64,000 bases of DNA from DASXIF01 sp036498145. Its GTDB lineage: Bacteria > Actinomycetota > Actinomycetes > Mycobacteriales > Jatrophihabitantaceae. A model generated the notes under the pieces. That model searched no databases. It saw only the letters and a program-made list of their open reading frames with translations, and was not told where the DNA came from. A program made the position numbers and the translations under genes. Location: assembly GCA_963708625.1 (NCBI GenBank), contig CAVPSV010000004.1, forward strand, positions 992,001 to 1,056,000, written 5' to 3'. Of the stretch, positions 58,861 through 64,000 are shown piece after piece. The first letter of the stretch is position 1, and every line of letters starts with the position of its first letter.

Positions 58861-59223
58861 CTAGACGACGATGAGACGTTCGCCGATCTGGATCTGGTAG
58901 CTCTCGTAGTGCGCCTCGGAGTCATAGATTGCAGCCGTCGCACCGTTTGAGAACCGGATCAAGGTCGTGCCACCTTCACTCGCCGACGCCGCGACGATCT
59001 CAGCGTCCAACAGCGATATGAGCGCCACTGCCCCTTCCGGGGCGGATGAGTAGCGGACCTCGGCCTGTCCTTGCTGGGCTACTGAGAAGTCACCCTCGAT
59101 GGTGACCGCGATGTTGCGCAGTCCATCGAGGCCAAGATTCACCTGATGCATGCCGACCGAAACGGATTCCAAGCGACATCCGACGAGCGCGGAGAGGTCC
59201 GTGTCCTCAGGCAGTCCGTACAC
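58861..59223 (-). CDS. DUF6188-like hypothetical protein
   Basis: A 120-residue protein starting near VYGLPEDTDLSALVGCRLES and ending in an acidic/Ile-rich QIQIGERLIVV. The pattern D-L-S-x-L-V-G-x-x-L-x-x-V and the I-R-F-x-x-G-A...I strand recall the DUF6188 family of actinobacteria; this is from memory. The GTG at 59223 is my choice. The frame is open further upstream, but that part overlaps the next palindrome-like sequence. Confidence 0.55.
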   Translation of the reverse strand: MYGLPEDTDLSALVGCRLESVSVGMHQVNLGLDGLRNIAVTIEGDFSVAQQGQAEVRYSSAPEGAVALISLLDAEIVAASASEGGTTLIRFSNGATAAIYDSEAHYESYQIQIGERLIVV

Positions 59224-59251
59224 GTCGCCAGTGTTCCACCTGGGCCCGGCG

Positions 59252-59284
59252 GCAACGCACTCAATTCGGCAGATCTGTGAGTGT
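59252..59284 (+). repeat. Left part of a cassette palindrome, or a variant copy
   Basis: CGCACTCAATTCGGCAGA closely matches the left half of the palindrome at 63454. The right half CGGCATGAGCGG is missing; instead GAGTGTG can pair with CGCACTC. The IS110 element follows at once, so the site may have been split by it. Confidence 0.45.
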
Positions 59285-59539
59285 GGGTGGTGGCATTTCT
59301 GGTTGGGATGCTGCAGGTTCGGTGTCGGTGATCGAGCGTGACTCGCGGCAGATCTGGCCGTCTTCGGGCGTGCCATGGACCGGACTCGTCCGTTTGGTCG
59401 CCGGCACCGACCTGGTCCACTTTGTTGGCCTGATCAGAAGCCTGTCCGCCTTGGCGTGACCCGTCACAGATGTGCCACTCGGTGATCCCATCCAGGCCGG
59501 TGCCGACTCCTTATTTCCTATCACCGAAGGGAGAGGCTG
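59285..59539 (+). other. Non-coding left end of the IS110 element
   Basis: About 255 bp between the cassette palindrome and the transposase start without a convincing gene. In IS110-family elements this region encodes the bridge RNA that pairs with target and donor. The stretch contains several short inverted repeats (e.g. CGGTGATC...GATCGAG), but I cannot define the RNA by eye. Confidence 0.45.
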
Positions 59540-60595
59540 GTGCCGTTACTGGCCGAGGTTGTCGATGCAGTGGTGGGGATCGATACCCACCGTGATGTGC
59601 ATGAGGCCGAGCTGACCGCGCCCAGTGGCGCGCTGGTCGCTCAGCTTCAGATTCCGAATAGCGATGCTGGGTTTGCTCGGCTGATCGCGTGGGTCCGCGC
59701 CAACGCCCCGGGACCGGATGTGGTCGCTGCGGTTGAGGGCACCCGCAGCTACGGCATCGGACTGGCCCGTGCATTGACCACGGCAGGCTTGCAGGTCATC
59801 GAGTGCGAACAACCGACCCGCAAGAGCCGGCGTGGTCGAGGCAAGTCCGATGCGATCGATGCCCACCTCGCTGCGATGTTCGCCCTGGCCCAGCAGAGCG
59901 ACCGGCTACCCAGCCCACGTGCTGACGGGATACGGGAGGCCTTGCGGATATTGCTGTCTGCTCGACAGGAGATGGTCACGACCTCGACCGCGCAGACCAA
60001 CCGGCTGCGCGCATTGCTGCTCTCCGGCGACGACGTCGATCGCGACGCGAGCAGGTCAGCACTGACCCACACACTGTTGTCCCGGCTCGCTCGCCGCCGG
60101 CTGCGCCCTGACGCCGATCGCCCCGACGCGGTTCGTCATCAGGAGATCCGTCGGCTGGCCTGCGCCCTGCGTGACGCTGACCTGCTGCTTAAAGCCAACC
60201 GCCGCGAACTGCACGAACTGGTCGAGCAGATCGCACCCGGACTCATCCAGCGTCCCGGCATCGGGCCGGTCAGCGCAGCCCAGGTGATCGTCTCGTTCTC
60301 CCATCCAGGCCGTGTCCGCAACGACGCCGCGTTCGCCAAGCTCGCCGGAACCAGCCCACTACCAGCAAGCAGCGGCCAGATCGTCCGTCACCGACTCAAC
60401 CGCGGAGGTGACCGAGCATTGAACAAAGCGGTCCACACCATCGCGCTCACCCGCATGCGCAGCTGCGAACGCACCCGCGCCTACGTCGCTCGACGCACCG
60501 CTGAAGGCAAGACCAGTCGTGAGATCAGACGCGCACTCAAGCGCTACATCACCCGCGAGCTCTACCGAAGCTTGAACGCCGCCATGACCAGTTGA
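59540..60595 (+). CDS. IS110-family transposase (DEDD)
   Basis: A complete 351-residue transposase. The N-terminal RuvC-like DEDD domain begins VVGIDTHRDVHEAELTAPSG, with further acidic residues in VAAVEGTRSYGIGLAR and GKSDAIDAHLAAM. The C-terminal Transposase_20 domain has PGIGPVSAAQVIVSFS, AFAKLAGTSPLPASSGQ and HRLNRGGDRALNKAVHTIAL, with the catalytic Ser in the SS pair. The start GTG follows GAAGGGAGAGG. There are no disruptions, so the element may be active. Confidence 0.95.
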   Translation: MPLLAEVVDAVVGIDTHRDVHEAELTAPSGALVAQLQIPNSDAGFARLIAWVRANAPGPDVVAAVEGTRSYGIGLARALTTAGLQVIECEQPTRKSRRGRGKSDAIDAHLAAMFALAQQSDRLPSPRADGIREALRILLSARQEMVTTSTAQTNRLRALLLSGDDVDRDASRSALTHTLLSRLARRRLRPDADRPDAVRHQEIRRLACALRDADLLLKANRRELHELVEQIAPGLIQRPGIGPVSAAQVIVSFSHPGRVRNDAAFAKLAGTSPLPASSGQIVRHRLNRGGDRALNKAVHTIALTRMRSCERTRAYVARRTAEGKTSREIRRALKRYITRELYRSLNAAMTS

Positions 60596-60606
60596 CACAC
60601 ATAGAA

Positions 60607-60617
60607 GCGTCCGGTCG
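60607..60617 (+). repeat. Possible right remnant of a split palindrome
   Basis: GCGTCCGGTCG, just after the IS110 3' end, resembles the GCATGTCCGGTC end of the palindrome at 56471. This is a weak match and is only suggestive of a target-site remnant. Confidence 0.25.
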
Positions 60618-60650
60618 TATCCGAACCCGGCTCGTAGTTACGTTGGCCCC

Positions 60651-60854
60651 ATGAGTGACCGAGGCTGTGAGTACTGCGCCGACGACGCGAACATGTACTT
60701 CGGGCACGTCGCGCAGATCGGCAGCAATGAGACGTTGCGCAAGCTCCTGCTCCGGTGCCCCCGGTGCGGCTGGCTCTACGAGGCGTCGGCTTCGGGGCCC
60801 AAGGACGCGACGCACATCTCGGCGACCGACGCTGCGGAACGATTCACCGCGTAG
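60651..60854 (+). CDS. Small zinc-ribbon protein (cassette gene)
   Basis: A 67-residue protein with CEYC near the start and CPRC in the middle (LLRCPRCGWLYEASASG), a four-cysteine zinc ribbon. The palindrome motif begins directly after its stop codon. Function unknown. Confidence 0.65.
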   Translation: MSDRGCEYCADDANMYFGHVAQIGSNETLRKLLLRCPRCGWLYEASASGPKDATHISATDAAERFTA

Positions 60855-60869
60855 CGGCATGAGCGGACG
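60855..60869 (+). repeat. Cassette palindrome 10 (right-hand motif)
   Basis: Exact consensus CGGCATGAGCGGACG, starting immediately after the TAG of the preceding gene. Confidence 0.7.
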
Positions 60870-60883
60870 CCACCCGCGGCTGG

Positions 60884-61660
60884 TCAGGATCGCCACTTGG
60901 ATAGCCAGGCCCACAGAGTTTTCGTTGCCCATGCAGGGTATGCGTGGCCGCCATGCCAGGTCTTCATGACGATGATGCTGTTTGGGGCGACCCGGTGTTT
61001 CTCGCTCGCCATCGATGGAAAGTCGATGTGTTCGAATCCGATGCCTCCGTCGAGCGGGACGGTGGTGTCTGCGGTTCCGTGGATGTCGTAGACGTGCACG
61101 ATGGTGTGGGAACAGGGCACGTCAGCCAAGAGCGCTCCTGCGACGTTTCCGGCTGCTGCGAACAGGCCCGGCTCCTCGCATTCGGCGCGGTAGGCCATCA
61201 TTCCGCCGTTTGACATACCTATGACGTAGACCCGGGTGGGATCGACCCGAACAAGGTGTTCGGTGGTCGTGACCACGGCGCGCAGGTAGGACAGGTCGTC
61301 GGCCTTGTCCCCTCCGCAGCAGTCCCCGGCGTTCCACAGATTGCCGTCACCCTGGCCGTAGGCGACGACGAACCCATGCGAGTCTGCGAACGTCGACAAG
61401 CCGGAGGAGAGTTCCATGAAGGCCGCGCTGTGAAAAGCGATCGGTAATGCCACTACGAGCGGGCGGGGTTGTGTGCCCGGTGCGGCGTGAAGGAGAAAGG
61501 TCCGGCCATCAGCGAGCGACTCCGGCACCGTCTTGCCTTGGCCGACACGTGGGGCTTGTGATGACGACGACGAGCAGCTGGCGCACACGATCCCGATGCC
61601 CGTCACAAGCAGGGCAAGCACACACAGGCGCTTGGCAGCGCCGACCGCGTTCCTCAACAT
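60884..61660 (-). CDS. Lipoprotein esterase, PHB-depolymerase (LpqC) type
   Basis: A 258-residue alpha/beta hydrolase. The N-terminus is a lipoprotein signal (LALLVTGIGIVCASCSSSSS with a plausible lipobox Cys). The nucleophile elbow is YVIGMSNGGMMAYRAECEEP with catalytic Ser near residue 150. The Asp sits in IHGTADTTVPLDGG and the His in TWHGGHAYP. This matches the feruloyl-esterase/polyhydroxybutyrate depolymerase-like family. It is larger than its cassette neighbours and reads opposite to the palindromes. Confidence 0.88.
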   Translation of the reverse strand: MLRNAVGAAKRLCVLALLVTGIGIVCASCSSSSSQAPRVGQGKTVPESLADGRTFLLHAAPGTQPRPLVVALPIAFHSAAFMELSSGLSTFADSHGFVVAYGQGDGNLWNAGDCCGGDKADDLSYLRAVVTTTEHLVRVDPTRVYVIGMSNGGMMAYRAECEEPGLFAAAGNVAGALLADVPCSHTIVHVYDIHGTADTTVPLDGGIGFEHIDFPSMASEKHRVAPNSIIVMKTWHGGHAYPAWATKTLWAWLSKWRS

Positions 61661-61804
61661 CCCTCCAGGGCCCGACCTGTCCGGGACTGAGGGTATGCCG
61701 ACGCACGATAGATCGCATATCTGATCGCAGAGAACAATGAAGAGTCAAGGAGCCCGCGGCTCCATCGTCGTCGCGCTATATCGCGTTACGTCATCGTCAA
61801 CTCT

Positions 61805-61837
61805 GCATGACCGCGCGGACGGCGGCATGAGCGGACG
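61805..61837 (+). repeat. Cassette palindrome 11
   Basis: GCATGACCGCGCGGACGGCG followed by GCATGAGCGGACG. The first 29 bases are identical to palindrome 12 about 320 bp downstream. Confidence 0.75.
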
Positions 61838-61868
61838 ATCGGCGTCGTCCGCATGATGTGATCGCACG

Positions 61869-62099
61869 GTGGTTACTGACGGAGATCTTGTCGAAGCAAA
61901 CGTGGGGCACGCCCAAGCGCTCGGAGGCGGCTTCTACTACGTGTCGCTCGATGTTGAGATACCTGTCGATGCGCTGATCGGTGGCAGAGAAGTCGGCGGG
62001 CCGACTGGCTACCTGAGGCTGTCCGCCAACGAAGCCGACCGATTGGCGTCTCAGCTTATGGAGAGGGCCGAACGCGTCAGGGCGCTCGAAGGACCGTAG
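61869..62099 (+). CDS. Small hypothetical protein (cassette gene)
   Basis: A 76-residue protein (VVTDGDLVEANVGHAQALGG..) with a strand-rich first part and a C-terminal helix SANEADRLASQLMERAERVR. GTG start. It is one complete unit between two nearly identical palindromes. No family is recognised. Confidence 0.6.
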   Translation: MVTDGDLVEANVGHAQALGGGFYYVSLDVEIPVDALIGGREVGGPTGYLRLSANEADRLASQLMERAERVRALEGP

Positions 62100-62128
62100 A
62101 ACGGCCGTCGAGCATCATCCGCAGATCG

Positions 62129-62161
62129 GCATGACCGCGCGGACGGCGGCATGAGCGTGCG
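62129..62161 (+). repeat. Cassette palindrome 12
   Basis: Shares 29 identical bases with palindrome 11, then ends TGCG instead of GACG. It lies about 30 bp after the preceding stop codon. Confidence 0.75.
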
Positions 62162-62191
62162 TTTGCCCACCGCGGGTTCTACGGTGTCGCC

Positions 62192-62630
62192 ATGGCCTCC
62201 CACCCTCGCGCCTATGCAGTGAACGAGGTGGTTGGCACCGTCGCTGATGGCGTCGACGTCGTGTTGCTCGGTGTCGAGGTCTGGCCAGATCGGCTAGTCC
62301 TGAGCATGGCCATGGACGCTCATGGACGCGCGGAAGCCTCACTTGAGGCTTATCAGGCCGAGTTCGACAAGTGGCAGGCCGTTCCCGACAGTCGGCCGCC
62401 GCGCCAACCGGCCAAGCGCTCTCGTGGAGGACGTTGGCATCGAGTTGGGTGACGACGCCGGAACCGTCTTCACCGCGAGTGGTGCACACGCGGGAGGCAC
62501 TGGGACAGAGTGGGCGGCCACGCAAATGTTCACGCCGACGGTTACGGGACAGCGGCTGACCTTGTTGTTCACCACTCAGGGCAGCGTGCACCAGGTGCTC
62601 GTGAACCTGAAGCCCACACCATCCGAGTAA
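62192..62630 (+). pseudogene. Hypothetical cassette gene, frameshifted
   Basis: The first frame begins MASHPRAYAVNEVVGTVADG and stays coding through EASLEAYQAEFDKWQAVPDS. The C-terminal part is in another frame (LVEDVGIELGDDAGTVFTAS, WAATQMFTPTV, GSVHQVLVNLKP). They meet near 62410-62420. Joined, the protein would be about 146 residues. Unknown function. Confidence 0.6.
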
Positions 62631-62670
62631 CCAGCCGAACCATCATCAAGTCGCCGCGGCACACGAGCTG

Positions 62671-62685
62671 CGGCATGAGCGGACG
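62671..62685 (+). repeat. Cassette palindrome 13 (right-hand motif)
   Basis: Exact consensus CGGCATGAGCGGACG about 40 bp after the preceding stop. CCGCGGCACACGAGCTGCGG just before it gives a short inner stem. Confidence 0.7.
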
Positions 62686-62829
62686 CTATGTCGCCATGCG
62701 AGGGCCCGCACAGAGCCACTCACCCCATCGCCGACTAGCGAGCCGGAGCGCCAAGCTTGGCGAGAGGCTGAAATTTGTACTCGTCGCACATATAGGCCCT
62801 ATGTACGTACAGAGAGTCAGGCGCACCGA

Positions 62830-63249
62830 TCAGAACGATAGATTAATCACGCCGGTTGCTCGACCGTTGGCGTACTCAGTGATGACGGGACGAACATTGT
62901 CGGTCGTGTAAGCCCGCAGCAGACCAATCGATATCGCGAGGACGCGACCTTTCGGGTCGAGCACTAAACCGACCGTACGCATGGGTGCTAGCGGAGACAC
63001 CCGAATGATGTATCCAGCCGAGCATTTCTTGGTCAAGATAACCGACATCTCGTACCCAATCGCTGAGTCGTTTTGGGAGGCGGATGGCGGAAGGACTGAC
63101 GTCGCTGGCGCCGGACCGGCCGTAAACGCCGGTTGCGGGGTGGGTGACTGGATAGCCAGGCGCCGGCGGAGGTATGGATGAGAGGCTTTCCACATACCTG
63201 GAAGGTTCCGGCCGGGGGGTGGCTTGGGCTGTTGGAAGTTGACGAACAT
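62830..63249 (-). CDS. Hypothetical protein (cassette gene)
   Basis: A 139-residue protein starting MFVNFQQPKPPPGRNLPGMW, with a Pro-rich first half and a strand-rich second half (GYIIRVSPLAPMRTVGLVLD, GRVLAISIGLLRAYTTDNVR). The frame continues upstream to 63312 but with Cys-rich, unlikely composition. No family is recognised. Confidence 0.5.
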   Translation of the reverse strand: MFVNFQQPKPPPGRNLPGMWKASHPYLRRRLAIQSPTPQPAFTAGPAPATSVLPPSASQNDSAIGYEMSVILTKKCSAGYIIRVSPLAPMRTVGLVLDPKGRVLAISIGLLRAYTTDNVRPVITEYANGRATGVINLSF

Positions 63250-63451
63250 GACGCAACGCTGATCGAGGCACTCATCAGCGCACACAAGGCACGCAGCGCC
63301 GGCCGCGCGCACAGCATTTCAAGCGGATACCGATCCGGGCTTCGGTGAGCAGCGATTTCGACGTTGTCCCACCATGCCTCGACACCGTCGACGACGGCTC
63401 CGTCGCGCCGGGCCTCGACCCTCATTGGCATGATCGAAGGCTAGCCGCGAA

Positions 63452-63497
63452 CCGCACTCAATTCGGCATGACCGTGCGCCCGTTGCGGCAGAGTCGG
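63452..63497 (+). repeat. Cassette palindrome 14
   Basis: CCGCACTC (63452) pairs with GAGTCGG (63491) around ATTCGGCATGACCGTGCGCC. The arms differ from other copies yet pair with one bulge. Confidence 0.65.
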
Positions 63498-63514
63498 ATG
63501 TCTTCTGACGCCGA

Positions 63515-63802
63515 ATGAAGCATGATTTCCGGGTGACCCGCGCCGAGATAGACCCCTGGCATATCGGTGGACGCTGGTACTCCGTGACCCTCGCGAGCGA
63601 CGTTGCCACCCGCGACGGGATCGGGTTGGAACTCGATGATGTTGCTCCGGCTCCGTGCAGGGGAACCGTTCTCGAAGCCTTTCAGGACGACACGACCGGG
63701 GAGCTGACCTTCACCGCCTATGTGACAGACCCGCTGCCGTTTGAGCTCGTCGAGAAGTTCATCGCCGAGGCCCGTCGACGGTTGGTGCGCCGCAACGCCT
63801 GA
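63515..63802 (+). CDS. Hypothetical protein (cassette gene)
   Basis: A 95-residue protein (MKHDFRVTRAEIDPWHIGGR..) with several strands and a C-terminal helix LVEKFIAEARRRLVRRN. It is flanked by palindromes at 63452 and 63805, forming one complete unit. Unknown function. Confidence 0.6.
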   Translation: MKHDFRVTRAEIDPWHIGGRWYSVTLASDVATRDGIGLELDDVAPAPCRGTVLEAFQDDTTGELTFTAYVTDPLPFELVEKFIAEARRRLVRRNA

Positions 63803-63804
63803 CT

Positions 63805-63836
63805 GCGCACATCGGCAGATCCGCGCACCTCGCGGC
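63805..63836 (+). repeat. Cassette palindrome 15
   Basis: Contains the 24-base sequence also present at 57299 (CGGCAGATCCGCGCACCTCG...). The right-hand GCATGAGC is replaced by GCTACTTG. Beyond it, 63837-64000 shows no gene I can support. Confidence 0.65.
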
Positions 63837-64000
63837 TACTTGTTCACTAGCGCTACGACCGGTGCCCGGCCAGGCTCGGTTGAGGTGGTCGGTGGGGGCG
63901 TTCTCATCGCGGCTGTCCACGGTTTGTTCGTGAGACTCACTCATGGCATGCGTCCTGCCGGCCGCCGTGGCGTGGAGAGGCTCAAGAGGGGTCTGCCCAG

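Noticed and set aside
62781..62820. ACATATAGG/CCCTATGT as a second copy of the 19531 operator.
   Set aside because: The arms are imperfect, the centre differs, and there is no divergent gene pair.
54350..63836. CRISPR array as an explanation of the repeated palindromes.
   Set aside because: Spacing is hundreds of bases and filled with genes, repeats are degenerate, and no cas genes are present.
54350..63836. Classical integron attC sites.
   Set aside because: The R'/R'' core (GTTRRRY/RYYYAAC) is absent from every copy I examined and no integrase is visible. The sites are described as attC-like in shape only.

Overview
The window comes from a high-GC actinobacterium. The signs are a full-length type I NADH dehydrogenase operon with a geranylgeranyl-reductase family flavoprotein beside it, many GTG starts, overlapping ATGA/GTGA stop-start junctions, and actinobacterial families such as AbiTii, DUF932 and DUF190. 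I cannot name the genus from sequence alone.

Layout. (1) 1-10.6 kb, minus strand: nuoA-nuoK, with nuoK cut by the window edge. It is followed by a frameshifted geranylgeranyl-reductase-type gene. (2) 12.1-16.3 kb: ordinary accessory genes (GNAT, thioesterase-like, ArsR with an SRPBCC partner, an XRE-nucleotidyltransferase pair, a secreted protein). (3) 16.4-25.6 kb: a scarred integration region with two tRNA 3' fragments, a Phd/RelE-type toxin-antitoxin pair, a helix-turn-helix protein with a sigma-like factor, a MerR regulator with a textbook operator, a decayed IS21 element, and gene remnants. (4) 25.6-37.8 kb: an island that appears to be built around fluoride. On the minus strand are two CrcB-type fluoride channel subunits and a triple-DUF190 protein, with an MFS gene beyond. 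Divergent from them, behind what looks like a fluoride riboswitch, is a six-gene hydrogenase-4/complex-I-like operon. Its 'catalytic' subunit lacks the NiFe cysteines and its NuoB-like subunit lacks the N2 cluster cysteines, so it resembles the energy-converting-hydrogenase-related (Ehr) group. A UspA-type gene follows. (5) 38-42.2 kb: a defence-like patch with an AbiTii-like protein, a small membrane protein, and a frameshifted nuclease-NACHT protein. (6) 42.3-54.0 kb: a mobilisable element with NYN, AlpA-like, DUF932, ParB-like and HNH genes and a giant MobF relaxase-helicase-primase fusion. No integrase or type IV secretion genes are visible. (7) 54-64 kb: about seventeen short, mostly one-gene units on both strands, nearly every one ending in a related imperfect palindrome (right-hand motif CGGCATGAGCGGACG). 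This looks like a gene-cassette array without an integrase. An IS110-family element sits inside it.

How it works together. The nuo complex is the housekeeping respiratory pump. The fluoride island pairs passive F- export (CrcB) with a membrane ion-pump-like complex that seems to have lost canonical redox chemistry. The array and the mobile element look like recruitment zones.

Caution: at least seven genes carry a single frameshift that would restore a family-length protein (GGR-type, histidine phosphatase, DUF2188, NACHT, DUF932, one cassette, IstA). Some of these may be sequencing errors and some true decay; the sequence alone cannot separate the two.
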